From positions 124,001 to 188,000 of the forward strand of contig CAJJDP010000010.1 of assembly GCA_905182995.1 (NCBI GenBank): DNA of 64,000 nt. Direction: 5' to 3'. Made by a program: the position numbers and the translations under genes. Below are positions 24,377 through 36,454 of this stretch, one piece after another. The first letter of the stretch is position 1; the number at the start of each line of letters is the position of its first letter. Under the pieces are notes generated by a model, which did no database searches, had not been told where the DNA came from, and saw nothing but the letters and a program-made list of their open reading frames with translations. The DNA is from Paramecium octaurelia. Taxonomy: Eukaryota; Ciliophora; Oligohymenophorea; Peniculida; Parameciidae.

Positions 24377-25096
24377 ATGAGCATTATATTACCTATTGTG
24401 TCTGCAGTAGGATTTATTGCTTCAATAGTTGCATTTGGTATAAGTGTGGAGTACGATAATTTTCTAATGATTTTAGTTTAAAAGTACAATTGGGATCAAT
24501 GTCCTTAGACATTAGTAGAACAGCATTCTTCAGAACAAGAGAAATCTATGCATCTTAAATTCCATACTTGGAAGTAATATTTAAACCAAAATTTCTTAGG
24601 CAGTTGCTTTCTCTATATTTCTATTTATAGTCATCGTAAGAGTGATAGAATACTTTAAAATGTAATTTACAACAAAAACTAATTAGTGACTACAAGATGG
24701 TAACAAGCATGAATGATGATGAGCCTGAAATTTATTATTTAACAAGAGCTAAATTATAATAAGCATTGGAATGGAGTAATATAGCAGTGACTTAAGCGTT
24801 TATTATATTGACTTTAGTATGAATTACTTTAATTTAGGCATTAGCTTTATCAATAGGAATAGTATTCAGTTCAAATGGTCATTTTTATGCCTAAGAATTG
24901 ATAAAGAAATTCATAAAACTAGAGACACTATCAGATTCGGATAAGTATGTTATATAATTCGAGATTTAGAAATACATTATCAGAACTAGACTCCCAATCC
25001 ATAAAATTCATTGTCATAATTGCACTTAATGCATTAGCCTTAGCGTGTGTGTTCCTACAATTTTTAATAATAATAATAAAAAAGTTGAGATTATGA
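24377..25096 (+). CDS. Small multi-pass membrane protein
   Basis: Three introns (35, 21, 25 nt) give 212 residues. Hydrophobic segments lie at the N-terminus (ILPIVSAVGFIASIVAFGIS), in the middle (AFIILTLALALSIGIVFSS) and at the C-terminus (FIVIIALNALALACVFLQF). Between them are soluble loops with charged residues (NDDEPEIYYLTRAKL). The arrangement suggests three transmembrane helices. The 35-nt intron is long for this window but is required by frame. No family recognised. Confidence 0.6.
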
Positions 25097-25290
25097 ATTG
25101 ACATTCATTAATTGCAGAATTTTTTCGTTCTTAAAATACAAGATTGGGGAAGAGAACATAGTTATTATGTTTTTAGTTTATTTAATTGTTGTTTAATTCC
25201 TTAATTATATTTGTTGTTCAAATTGTAGATAAATAATATTACTCTAATTTGGAGTAGCAAATAATAAATATTATAACAAAAATTGAAATA

Positions 25291-25923
25291 ATGTCAACAA
25301 GTGGTGAGTATCCGCCTGTTAGATAATGTTTCAATTAATACTGCCCAAGTTCTTTTGATTTGAAAGTAGCCAATTTTTCTGATTCTACTATCCTCTTATG
25401 TGGTACTTGCTATGAACTTTACAAGAGAAGGAAGTGTTGCTACTTCTGTGCTCAAGTGTATAAGGACGATGAATAGAATTTCCTTGATGGCAAGAAGTGG
25501 GTTTAATGTGATAATTAACGATGTGGGAAATGGGTATAATAATTATCAAGATTTTATTAGACACACATAGATTGCGAAGTATCAGACATTGAATCGTAAT
25601 TGTAACATAAAAGCTTCAAATATAAATGTCCTTGGTGTAGGATTGAGAAAGATAAAAAGAAAAAGCAGTCATAGCCCACAAAATCATTGATAAATTAAGA
25701 TCAAGCAGATTAGTCTGATCAAGATCCAGAATACGTGCATTCTTTAACAAAAAAGGCCTCGTTGGAAGAAGCCATTGTTTAATAAAACTATGAGCCTTGG
25801 TTGAAAAAGAATACATTCTTGGAAGAATTGTTAAAAAAATATGGTTTCTAATTATATAATAATTAGGAGAGTTTACTTAGTGCATAAATTAAGAGGAACT
25901 GTAAAGCGACTTGGTCAAAATGA
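25291..25923 (+). CDS. Cysteine-rich (PHD-like) zinc protein
   Basis: An intronless frame of 210 residues. The first 115 residues hold a dense cysteine pattern: CFNQYC, LLCGTCYELYKRRKCCYFC, QCDNQRCGKW, THIDCE and YKCPWCR. The alternating CxxC and CxxxxC pairs with a tryptophan and a histidine resemble a PHD or related cross-brace zinc finger. The C-terminal half is acidic then charged. PHD fingers usually read histone tails, so a chromatin role is possible, but the spacing is not a textbook match. Upstream and downstream genes give no clue. Confidence 0.65.
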
Positions 25924-26226
25924 GGACTTTACTAAAAAAATGATTTAAAATTTATTATAGATTGTAAAATTTAGTATTCTCATTTCTTCCATTTAGAAAT
26001 TATTTATTACATTCACATAAATCTTGATATTTTCATTATTGAATCATGCAAATCCATTAACTCAATTTTTAGACATTTATGAACATTTAATAATATTTTA
26101 TCTGAATTTAAATTGCCAAAATAACAACTACAACAAAATTTTATTATGAAAAATAATAACTAACTTTCTTTTTGCAATAATCTAAAATTATATTTAAAAA
26201 AACTTATAATGTTATTTAATTATTCT

Positions 26227-28201
26227 TCACCACTTTTTTTTAAAGAAATCTGTCATTTTGCTTTTAATTCCATTATCTTCTTGAGATTATTATTACCCTG
26301 TGATTGATTTCTTTATTACAAATCCACTACTTCTATAATTTTAACCCTCCTCTTATGAATTCCCTGAATTTGCTTCAGCTTCACTTACTTATTTACTCAG
26401 ATATTATTTAAGTTCAGCCAAGCTGATGATTAGTTCCTAATGATTTTAGCTAAATTAATTAAAATATAAAAATACCTATCATTGCTCTTTTTAATCACAT
26501 TAAAAGCTTCATCTATTGTTATACAAATATCCTAAACTTATTATATGGATAATTTAATTTCCATTTACTTTTCTTCCTTATTCTAATTTTATTGTCTTTA
26601 CTATACTTTTTCTTCTACAACAAATTACGACTTTTATGCCTTTGTGTTTGATTACATGATCTTGTCATCAAAGAATACTTATTGTTACTCTTACTATTTC
26701 ACAGGTTATTTTTCAATAATTTATGATTATGGTGATTAAGATTGTTCTTCTTCATTTTTTGTAAACTATTATTATTATTGAGTTTAGGTTTATTTAGGCT
26801 ATTCTTTACCTTTATTTTTATCTTGTTAAACCTTAGGATCAGAATCTATTTTTTCAAGGACAAAAAATGCAGGATTTTATAATTTTTCCTGTTTTTCAAT
26901 TCCTTCAGTGTTATCTTCCAAGTTATTAGATGACTTTTAAGATATCAATATAACTCTTATTTATGTTGCTGTATCTAAAAGGCTAGAAAGATTGGAAATT
27001 TTTGGGAATTTCAAGAATCTTTGATAACATTAACTTGATTCTTCACTTTCCATTACTAAATAATTTTAGATTATATTAAATTACACTGATTTTTTAAATA
27101 AATTATCATAGCAATAGCTATACAATCTACAAAGAATAATGAATCGCTCTATTATAATAAGAAATCCTAAAATATAGCATCCCAAGCATGAAATGATTCC
27201 ATTAATGATAATTCTCTAGTAAACATACATCTAAGAATTATACTATTTGCTTTACCTTATCCATTTTAACAGAAAGATTTGGAATTCTACTTGAAGTAGC
27301 TTCAAATGTCGAAATAAGGGTAAATCCACTTACTTTAATAGAATGTCCTGTAATTTTGCAACTCTTGTCAAAATTGCACTTGGTTTCTTACTTTAAAGCT
27401 TAAATTTTTATTAATCTGTGTAATTAGGTCTAAACATCTCCATATGCTAGGCATCATTCATTAATGCAGTGAATAAGGAATAAATATCTGGTTCAGCATA
27501 TTCCCAAGAGTTAAATTGCAAAAGTATATTGATTTCCTCATCAGTTGCCTACTAATTTTTAAGTAAGTTACTTCTTCGTATTTTTCAACTTCTTCCTTAT
27601 GTAATGCCTCTTTCGTATATATATAAATTAGTGAAGCAGCAATCTCATTCATTCCTTATCTATACGATATTTCACTATTCTCTTTACACCAAATGAACAA
27701 TATTGTAGTAAGTATTTGTTAAACTCGTTTTGAAGAGAAGAACTCAAACTCCTGATATGTTCTTTCAACATCTTTTCTGATTTCATTTCTCAATTCTGCA
27801 TTATCAATTGCATTAGAGGACTATTACTTTTATTTGCCACCTCCTAAGGGACCTCCAAGAGGACCTCCGAGTGGTCCCTTTTTAGTTGGTTCTTCAATTT
27901 GATTTTGAGTTGATGTGCTAGATGTTTTCAAATGTCTATTTTCTAATGATTTATAATTATCCCTCAGTTTAGTTAACTTTTCTATTTTTTAGGTAAATGA
28001 ATCTTCTTTTGAATATATTCTAGGATAAGATTCGTTAGAATACCTTAGGAATAGTCTCCAGAGATTGAATCTTTGGCCTGAACTCTCTAATTGACAATTC
28101 TTAATTAATTAATCGACATCCGAGAAATCATTGTTTATCATATATTTACTAAAATTGACAGCATTAAAATTATGACCTCTTGAAAAATAGTAAATAGTCA
28201 T
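26227..28201 (-). CDS. TBC-domain Rab GTPase-activating protein (TBC1D5-like)
   Basis: About 600 residues. After an N-terminal block containing the conserved RFNLWRLFL comes a glycine/proline tract (GPLGGPLGGPLGGGK). The TBC signatures follow: IRKDVERT (arginine finger, IxxDxxR) and ISYRQGMNEI (glutamine finger, YxQ; the glutamine is a TAA codon). Further on, TREFSLMESFHAWDAIFQD matches the WD-containing helix of TBC domains. The order and DVERT...FF...YRQGM wording are closest to TBC1D5. Such proteins accelerate GTP hydrolysis by Rabs, often in endosomal sorting and autophagy. The C-terminal 250 residues are charged and repetitive. Introns include one of 20 nt after KYEE; some 3' joins are unresolved. 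Confidence 0.8.
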
Positions 28202-28371
28202 ACATCAAGGTTTTTAAATCCTAAATGTTCTCCATCAATTAATGAATTAATATCTAAATTTATTTCAATATAACAGACTCATATTGAAAAATAGTTTTTA
28301 ATATTATACAATAAATAAGAGCAAAGAAGAGATGGGACTCATTAAATTGAAAAATAAATATATTAATATTT

Positions 28372-28788
28372 ATGAAATCCTAATATGAAAAACTATTTCC
28401 TAATTTCAAGCCTCCTTCTAAATTAGACTCAGAGATCATCCTAAAAGCAAAATAATATATCTAATAAAGATAAAAAAAGATGTGTTTCATGCCTCGAAAA
28501 GTCTGTAATGAATCAAAGTATACATTATTAAGTCCAAAATAAACTATTCATATACCATCTATTATCACTGTTTCACTTTCAAATTAGCTGTAGTATCAAA
28601 GACCTCAAAAAAGCTATGAAAAATCAAGAGTTTCTACTGCTCGTTCAAAAAAGAGTATTCCAAAACTTGATATAAAAAGTTTGAACTTTGGAAAAGCAAA
28701 AATGTTTTTTGATTAGAAATTAGAATTAAGAAGTTAAAATAATTCAAAAAATGATTTTTCTTTGATTTCCCCATGGTCTAATAGGTGA
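28372..28788 (+). CDS. Small basic uncharacterised protein
   Basis: An intronless frame of 138 residues, rich in lysine, serine and glutamine (for example RVSTARSKKSIPKLDIKSL). No domain, signal or membrane segment is visible. The composition is that of a disordered protein, perhaps a cytoskeletal or DNA-associated factor. Start ATG 28372; the stop lies 43 bp from the convergent PB1-ZZ gene. Confidence 0.5.
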
Positions 28789-28831
28789 TTGTATGATAAT
28801 TAAATAGTTTTTATAATAAATCACAAAATAA

Positions 28832-29803
28832 TCATTGAAGACTATTTTCATATAATTGATGCACATGAACTTATTCTTAATATTGATCAAAACACAACTA
28901 ACAGGCATGGAAATCTTCACAAAATTAACAAGTATATAGCATTGTAGACTCTTCTTCTATTTTATCAGAACAATAATCACAATAGATATTTGTAATATCA
29001 AGTTTCTCCCTATCATTTTAATTAATATTGCCACAATCATCATCATCATCCTAATCATCATCAACTGCCATTTAGATTTCTGTAAATTCCTTTTTATTTA
29101 TACTTTATTTCATATCCATATTCATAAAGAACGATAAATCTTATGCATGAATGTTATTAAAGTCCAATCCAAGTCTCTATTTTTTACCATCTTCATTCCA
29201 TTAATTCTGCTATTGTACTTTGTCTAAATTTTAATTGCTTAAATTCTTAGAAGAATCACATATTTCACGTATTAATTATAAATTTTTCTATTGAGAATGC
29301 CTTTCTTTTTGAACCTCCACGCTTTTTACTTATTCATTAAATTATAGACCAAAAGTAAATTAGCCTATTCCAGACTATTTACTAATAGATTATCTCTAGC
29401 AAGGACTAAACATTTTAGAGTATATATGTGATTATGATTGTAACTATGTGATTTAAAGATTCTGAATTATTTAAGGGATCTCATGAACAAATAGTCTGAA
29501 TGATTATTTATTAGTTACTTAGTTATTTGTCCATTATTAATAGAAATAAGCTAAATCCTACTTCTTAGTTATTGTAATTAAATCACCTTCTTAATCTTTC
29601 CATTTTATTACATAAGCTCTATTAGTCAGCGTTTTAACAAATTCATTCATTTCTGTTAAATCTATGTTTCCCCGATATATATAAGAGTATTCTCCTAAGA
29701 ATATTTTTACTTTCATAAACACTATTAGTAATTTATTTGTATGCTTTATCTTATTATCAAAATAATAATTGATTTGAATATCTAATAATATTGGCAATTC
29801 CAT
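28832..29803 (-). CDS. PB1 + ZZ protein, p62/NBR1-like autophagy adaptor candidate
   Basis: A single intronless exon encodes 323 residues. Residues 28-95 form a PB1 domain: KVKIFLGEYSYIYRGN, then AYVIKWKDQEGDLITITKKQ, with the basic start and the acidic OPCA-like DQEGD loop followed by a DLAYF helix. A 150-residue low-complexity linker follows, with a run of aspartates near residues 245-255. The C-terminus is a ZZ zinc finger: CDYCSDKI, YTCQFCEDFHACQLC and HVHQ. PB1 plus ZZ is the core layout of sequestosome-1/p62 and NBR1, which polymerise through PB1 and link cargo to autophagosomes. No UBA domain is present and no LIR motif is certain. Confidence 0.75.
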
Positions 29804-29969
29804 TTTAAATATAATATTTAGTTAGCTCTGATCTATTAAAGTGAAAATAAATCATTCTGCCTTAATATATTATCAGATGAGATAAGTTTATTGGATTCAG
29901 ATAGATGAGACATACTTAAACAATAAGTGAGTTTATTTATTAGATAATATTTTAATACTTATCAAATTG

Positions 29970-30171
29970 TCATTTCGGAGGATGCTATTATGCCTATTTT
30001 TACATTTCATGTGTTGCTGAATCAAATTAAGTTCTCTAAAAATAATTTATTTAAAAGAAATACTTCTTAGGTTTTCTTCACCAAAGCTCCCTTCTTTTTA
30101 GGCCCATCTTTATATTTCTCTGCCATTAATCTAGCTTGTTTTTCCAACTCATCTTCATTGTCCTATTTCAT
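29970..30171 (-). CDS. Tiny endosulfine/ARPP19-like protein
   Basis: One 28-nt intron (30036-30063) joins two exons into 57 residues. The sequence runs from an acidic start through KQARLMAEKYKDGPKKKG to RTQFDSATHEMQKQ. The AEKY...LVKK...FDS...M order matches the core of endosulfine, whose FDSGDY serine, once phosphorylated by Greatwall-type kinases, inhibits PP2A-B55. Here FDS is kept but GDY is replaced by ATH. The protein is about half the usual length. The match is suggestive, not proven. Without the intron the frame would end in an unlikely hydrophobic tail. Confidence 0.45.
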
Positions 30172-30620
30172 ATTACTCAAAATTATACCATTATTTGTTT
30201 CTAAAAAATTAATAAAAAATTAATTAATATAAATATCAAGATCAATAGACTCTCTAGAAGCTATAATTTATCAATGATCAAATATATCTTTTAATTTAAA
30301 TACTATAAAAATTAAGATTTTAAAAATAGAAGGAATTAGTTAATTTAGTATTCTAAATATTTGCAATTAATTTATTAATTCTAATAGGATATATACTATT
30401 AAGTTATATAAAGATTTTCCTAATATTATAGGATAATGCTTATTTGAATAATCATTTATTATGTAATTTTACAATATTTTAGGGATATTTTTTATGTAAT
30501 TCTACCGATTTTCACTTTCTCTATTTATAAGTAACTATGCAAGCATTATTATATTCATTAAATTTATAATAAAGAAAGAGTGTGTATTTAATATAATTAA
30601 ATATATAAATTTAAAAATTT
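30172..30620. other. Intergenic, no supported gene
   Basis: Roughly 450 bp of very AT-rich sequence between two minus-strand genes. No protein-like frame or structured RNA is evident. It must contain the promoter of the endosulfine-like gene and the 3' end of the coiled-coil gene. Confidence 0.4.
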
Positions 30621-32341
30621 TCAATTATTGTTGATAGCTGCATCAATAAAGTAATTCCATTCTATTGCATTATATCTTTATAATTCAATAGACATTTATC
30701 GAATTTTTTGCATAATATTATCTAATTTGAAATTTTTTAGTGCAATTTGTTCCTTCTCATTTAAAGGTATTCCCAATAATTATTTCTCCAAAATATTATA
30801 GTATTCATATTATTTCGTATGCAAATTTCTCCATTCTAAAAATTCATTCTTTAATTAAGCATATTATTAATATAATATGGAAGTTTCCTCTTTTAGTTTT
30901 GGTAGGAAATAAGTACAAATGTTTCTATCCTCATTCTCTAAATATTTCAAAGCAATCAAACAAGGAATCGTTACAAATATATCAGAATCTCTGCATTCTA
31001 ATTGTTCTTCAAATTATTTATATTTTTCAGCAGTAGTTTCAATTATGTGTGAAAAGTACATTAATTATTAGCATTTTGTAGGGTCTAATAAATAGTATAA
31101 TCCTTTTTCCCATTAGGATTCATATTCAACTAATAAATCTACTAGTTCTTAATTGTTTTTCAATTAAGGATCTACCATTTCAATATTTCCTTCATATTTT
31201 CTCATTTATTCTCGAAATTTTTAAAAGCTAAACATGAAATTTAAATTTACTTTGATTTAATACTATCAGCCAGATTACGAACTGCACTAGATTGTTCTTT
31301 TGTCACTCGTCTTGTGATTCCTTCTGCTTCCAAAAGTATGTTGATTCCCAAATCATCCCTTCCTTTACCTTCCACATTTGCAACAGAATTGATTTATGCT
31401 ATAACCTTGCAGAACTTAGAGTTTTAGATTAAATATATACTTATTCTTTTTTTTGAATATAGTTTTCACTTGTTACAAGTATTTTACCTCTTAATTTCTC
31501 TCTAATTTCTATAGAAGTCATTTCTTTATCAATTTCAATTGCTAAGAGAATAAATCTTCTAGCTTTAGCTTCTATATCCATCAATTCTTTAACATAAAGC
31601 TAAAATGATATTTATACTAATACTCTTTCGAAATCTACCCAAATCTAATCAAAATCTTCTAATATCCTTATAATATCTTGTTTTAATTGTTTGGATGAGA
31701 ACTCAGGACTTTCTTTGAGTGTTCTAGAAAATGAGACTCTAATAACGTGTTAAACTTTATAAAATAGTTCTATTAATTTAGATCCTTTAGATAGTACATC
31801 AGGTGAAAAAACAAATTTCTCAGAATTGACCCATAAGTAAGGAAAGCCTATTAATCAATTTTTAAATAAACCTTCCTGAGCACTATCTAATATTTCAGTA
31901 AGATAACATAATCTATCCTCTTTATATAAAATCTTATAAGCCTTTGAAAATGTATTTCTGTATTCTCTAGATAAAGTTTTCACTTGATAAATCTAGAAAA
32001 AATATTAAAGTAAATAAATACTATACACATTTTCTCCAATGTTTTTAAGTATTTTTTACAACTTCGCTAACCTTCAGGATTATCAAGATCATATTTATGT
32101 AAATCTCTTTAAATTAAATAATTTTAGTATCGTTAAGCCTTTTCCAAAATATCATATTCTGGTTTTCTATAATATTAAGGGATCAAAAACCTTTTGAATT
32201 CTTCAAGTTCTGTAATTGGACTTGGAGGAGCAGTTTATGGTCTATAATTCATTCCCTCAACTGAAGTATTATCAGAAACTAGGATAGGATTTTATTAAAT
32301 TTACATTCATCATCAGTGTCTTTATCATAGTAAGGTTACAT
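30621..32341 (-). CDS. Uncharacterised coiled-coil protein
   Basis: Five introns (26, 29, 24, 26, 23 nt) give 530 residues. The protein starts MQPYYDKDTDDEF, has a proline-containing N-terminal region, and continues as an almost wholly helical, charged chain. Notable blocks are GFPYLWVNSEKFVFSPDVLS and KGRDDLGINILLEAEGITRR, the latter followed by EQSSAVRNLADSIKS. The length, helicity and lack of low complexity suggest a conserved structural protein, possibly ciliary, but I recognise no family. Start 32341, stop 30623-30621. Confidence 0.6.
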
Positions 32342-32533
32342 CAATTATTTTATAAAAATATTTATAACCAAAACAAAAAATTAAAGAAATGATCTTAAGG
32401 ATCTAAATAATTATGAAACACCTAAAAAATACGAATCAGCAAACCAAAGATATAATACTTTCTCCTTTATTGATGATAACACTCTTAAAAAATAATTTTT
32501 ATTTTATTCATTATAATCCTACAGAAAAAAACT

Positions 32534-32806
32534 TCAAATCATATAAGTATATAATTTAGTTTTTCTTTTGATACTTTTTTAATTATCAACACTATAATTC
32601 CCATTAAAAGAATCCTTAGAATTTAATTCAGATTAGTTTTTTATGATGATTTATTCTGAATCCTAAGATTACCTGTTGTATTCCTTTTCTAAGTAGAAAG
32701 TATTTTGTGAAAGCAATACTTTCAATTGTTGAAAAGAATGATATTTAGAAGTAGTGGGTTATTGCCAAAAAACATATTTTATTTACTCTTTTATTTTCTT
32801 ACTCAT
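32534..32806 (-). CDS. Small uncharacterised protein
   Basis: A frame of 90 residues (start ATG 32806) with lysine-rich ends and a central polar segment (DSFNGNYSVDNQKSIKRK). No known motif. It may have a further 3' exon, since the last ten residues look like translated AT-rich DNA. Confidence 0.4.
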
Positions 32807-33008
32807 TTTTGTAATTTCAATTTGATATTATTTTATTATTTTTGATCAATATGGAGTGAACATAACTTATAATTACTTATACTTTAAATGAAATACCTTA
32901 TAATAGGTTCATAACTATAATATATATTACTCATAAACTGTTTATTACAAGAAAAACTTATATTTATCTTGAGATTCCAAAAGTTTATACTAATTTTTAT
33001 TTTATATT

Positions 33009-35088
33009 ATGTCAAATGAAAATTATTTAAAAGAATCCGCAAAGTTTATTAGAAAGGTTATCAGCTTCACAATAACTTATAGGGCTGCTATAGAAAGAAT
33101 ATATAATTTTTAGAGAGAGTTAAAAATAACAATCTTATTCTCAATAAATCATAAGAATGGAAATTTTGAGGAGATAAGTTTATTCTTTGAACAAAATTTT
33201 AGAGAGTTACCTTTATAGAAATATCTCCTTTTATAAAAAACGACACTTATTGTAATTAGTAAGACAAAGTAATTCCTATAACAATGGTATGATTTGATAA
33301 CGTCATAATTTAAGCATAAAAAGCCAAGTATTTTATCACATTATTTTATTCAAGACATTAAAATGATTCAATTTTACTTATACGAATCGCTGAAGTATAC
33401 TCAGAATATGAGCATAAAGTTCCATAGAGAAGAATCATATTATTTATCTTATATTTTTTGCAATGCTTCAAAGTAAGTATTAGAATAATTGAATGGATTT
33501 AAGTTTAAAGTATTTTCTCATAATTACATCATTTAGATCTGGTAGCATTCTTCAAGAGAAGTTTGGACTGATATAATTATGGGAAATTAGTTATTATAAA
33601 ATCAGAAGTAATTTTTTAATCATAATAAAAAGTTATTGATTAGCTAGTGTTGAATTTGAAAATAGTCTAGTTAAAATTCAAAAAAATATAAATTAAATAA
33701 TAAGTTATAAAATTGAGAAAAATTTGCCAAAAGATTAAGTCAAAAAGTATGCTATCAGATAAGTAATAAAGTTAAAATTGAATTTAGATGGTTATGCTAT
33801 TTCATATTTTTTTTTTACTTTGCCTCTCCTATCTTTATTCTATAATTTGTCAAAGTATCAGGAACTATTAAGATTATTGTATTATTTAAACAAGCATAAT
33901 TAATATAATGGAGAATAATCAAAATTATTGAAAGATTTTATCAAGCAGTACAATTACAAATTATAGATTTATCGCTAAGAATAAGGTGAAATATAGAAAA
34001 TAATGTCACTTATGTATGAGGTGCCATAAATTAAGGCAGAAGAAAATCCAAACTATATTGTGAACATTTCTATAAGAAATATCAAATATAGGAACTGAAT
34101 AATCAAGCCTTTTTTAAAACCAAATACTAATTCACATAAATCAAAAAGAGATGCTCCATTATATTAAAGGGAAAAGATAAGCGATAGAATAGTCCAACTA
34201 TGTAGTAAACATAACCACTATCTTAATATTATGATACTAATATTCTAGAAAAACATGCAATTTTTAATAAAAAATAAGTTGTTTCCTAATTAAACAGTTA
34301 TTTTTAGGATAACACAATTAATATCAATTTGAAACCATCTTAGAATTAGAATTCGTTTCAAAGTTCATATCTAAAGTAATCAACATCCTTAAAGAAGAAT
34401 ACTAAGAAAGAAAGCTTTTCATATATTAAATCAGATAGAGAATCTATGAAATATTTGGATTCAATAATACAAGGTTCATTAAGGAAAGAGTCTTTCTATT
34501 CTTATAATGAACTTAGTAAAGAAATGGAGACCAATATTTCAGTCAATAGTGATGAGTAAAAGCAATTGAAAACTGAAAGATCAATGTTAAGATCACAGAG
34601 TTCAAGGGAACAAAAACGAGAAATTAATTAATAAACTAAAATGGCAATTTTTAATTTAATTGAAGCTAAGTCATTGTATTATATGGAATTCCAAAAGGCA
34701 AATTCAAAATTGGAGAATATCAAATCATTAAAGGATTAGTAATAGAAAAAGATGATCTCTGATAAATTGATATAAGACATTAAATATATCTAAAAGTAAC
34801 CATCTATGATAATGAGTTCAGATCAATTAGAGGAGAAAGATGGAAAATAGATTTACAAAGATGTATTCAATGTAAATTTATATCTTAAATATATCTATGT
34901 AGGATCTAAAAAAATTGGCGGACAACTATGCAAGTAGATTATCAGAGTTTGAAAAGTCATCATCGAATCGTCAAAGAATATATACTTTATAACACTAAGG
35001 GGTGAATCAGTAATACAATGGAAACACAGCTATCAACAAATTTAAGGAATTATCCAAATCAATATAAAAATAAAAAGAATTCTTTTGA
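33009..35088 (+). CDS. Uncharacterised 660-residue protein with structured N-terminus and disordered tail
   Basis: Three introns (34 or 19, 32 and 31 nt) give about 660 residues. The first 210 residues look folded (ESAKFIRKVISF, KFHREESYYLSYIF, REVWTDIIMG). The rest is serine-, lysine- and glutamine-rich and largely disordered, ending with a short helix (ADNYASRLSEFEKSSSNRQ). The layout of a globular N-terminus plus long disordered tail is seen in many scaffolds, including autophagy factor Atg13, but I see no decisive HORMA signature. The last third lies inside the duplicated segment; this copy is complete. Confidence 0.6.
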
Positions 35089-35671
35089 TTTGTTATATTT
35101 TATATCTTATTCATTTTCTAAGAAATGTCATAATTTAGGTAAGGTTGGTAATCCATATCCATCAGCCTACAATAACTCGTTCTTTGATTATAAAGAATAA
35201 GATAGTCTGGCCACTTATCTGTAATGAACTTCATCAGGTCCATCTGCTATTCTCAGAGTTCTGGCTTGAATGAATGCCATTGATAACACTTGATCTTGAC
35301 TAACACCTTCAGCTCCAAATATTTAGATGACTTCATCGATGATATTTTAGGTGACTTTAGGAACGAAAGATTTGCATTCACTTAAAATTTTAAAGATATA
35401 TCGACTTCTGTTGCCTAAGATATCTATTTGCATAGCTGCATTTAATACAACTAATCTGCATGCTGATAATTATGTTTCCAATTCTCCTAACTTTTATTAG
35501 AATGAACCAATATCCTTCATTTTTGATTTGAAAATCATTCTCCTCTCTCCTCTCTGCATCATTAGATCTAATACTCTTTCAGTAATTCCTATTAATCTCA
35601 TACAATGATGTAATCTTCCACCTCCTAATCTTCCTTATGCCATTTCAAATCCTTTGCCTTCTTGCCAAATA
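34307..35671. repeat. Direct repeat, copy 1 (1365 bp), probable assembly overlap
   Basis: Bases 34307-35671 recur at 35673-37037 with no difference that I can see; the single N at 35672 separates them. The unit contains the 3' end of the 660-residue gene and the 3' end of the acyl-CoA dehydrogenase gene. As with the first N, the simplest reading is two overlapping contig ends placed side by side. Confidence 0.9.
35128..35671 (-). pseudogene. Truncated copy of the APH-ACAD gene 3' end (assembly artefact)
   Basis: The C-terminal 180 or so codons of the acyl-CoA dehydrogenase gene, identical to 36494-37037 and broken upstream by the N. Not expected to be a real second gene. Confidence 0.85.
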
Positions 35672-35672
35672 N

Positions 35673-36454
35673 GGATAACACAATTAATATCAATTTGAAA
35701 CCATCTTAGAATTAGAATTCGTTTCAAAGTTCATATCTAAAGTAATCAACATCCTTAAAGAAGAATACTAAGAAAGAAAGCTTTTCATATATTAAATCAG
35801 ATAGAGAATCTATGAAATATTTGGATTCAATAATACAAGGTTCATTAAGGAAAGAGTCTTTCTATTCTTATAATGAACTTAGTAAAGAAATGGAGACCAA
35901 TATTTCAGTCAATAGTGATGAGTAAAAGCAATTGAAAACTGAAAGATCAATGTTAAGATCACAGAGTTCAAGGGAACAAAAACGAGAAATTAATTAATAA
36001 ACTAAAATGGCAATTTTTAATTTAATTGAAGCTAAGTCATTGTATTATATGGAATTCCAAAAGGCAAATTCAAAATTGGAGAATATCAAATCATTAAAGG
36101 ATTAGTAATAGAAAAAGATGATCTCTGATAAATTGATATAAGACATTAAATATATCTAAAAGTAACCATCTATGATAATGAGTTCAGATCAATTAGAGGA
36201 GAAAGATGGAAAATAGATTTACAAAGATGTATTCAATGTAAATTTATATCTTAAATATATCTATGTAGGATCTAAAAAAATTGGCGGACAACTATGCAAG
36301 TAGATTATCAGAGTTTGAAAAGTCATCATCGAATCGTCAAAGAATATATACTTTATAACACTAAGGGGTGAATCAGTAATACAATGGAAACACAGCTATC
36401 AACAAATTTAAGGAATTATCCAAATCAATATAAAAATAAAAAGAATTCTTTTGA
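35673..36454 (+). pseudogene. Truncated copy of the 660-residue gene 3' end (assembly artefact)
   Basis: Repeats the last 782 bases of the gene at 33009-35088 without its start. It begins exactly after the N at 35672. Confidence 0.85.

Noticed and set aside
29020..29080. ATC/CAT-rich simple repeat as a mobile or regulatory element
   Set aside because: It encodes the poly-aspartate run in the PB1-ZZ protein on the minus strand.
33009..35088. Atg13 homologue
   Set aside because: The layout of folded N-terminus plus disordered tail fits, but no HORMA signature was visible by eye.
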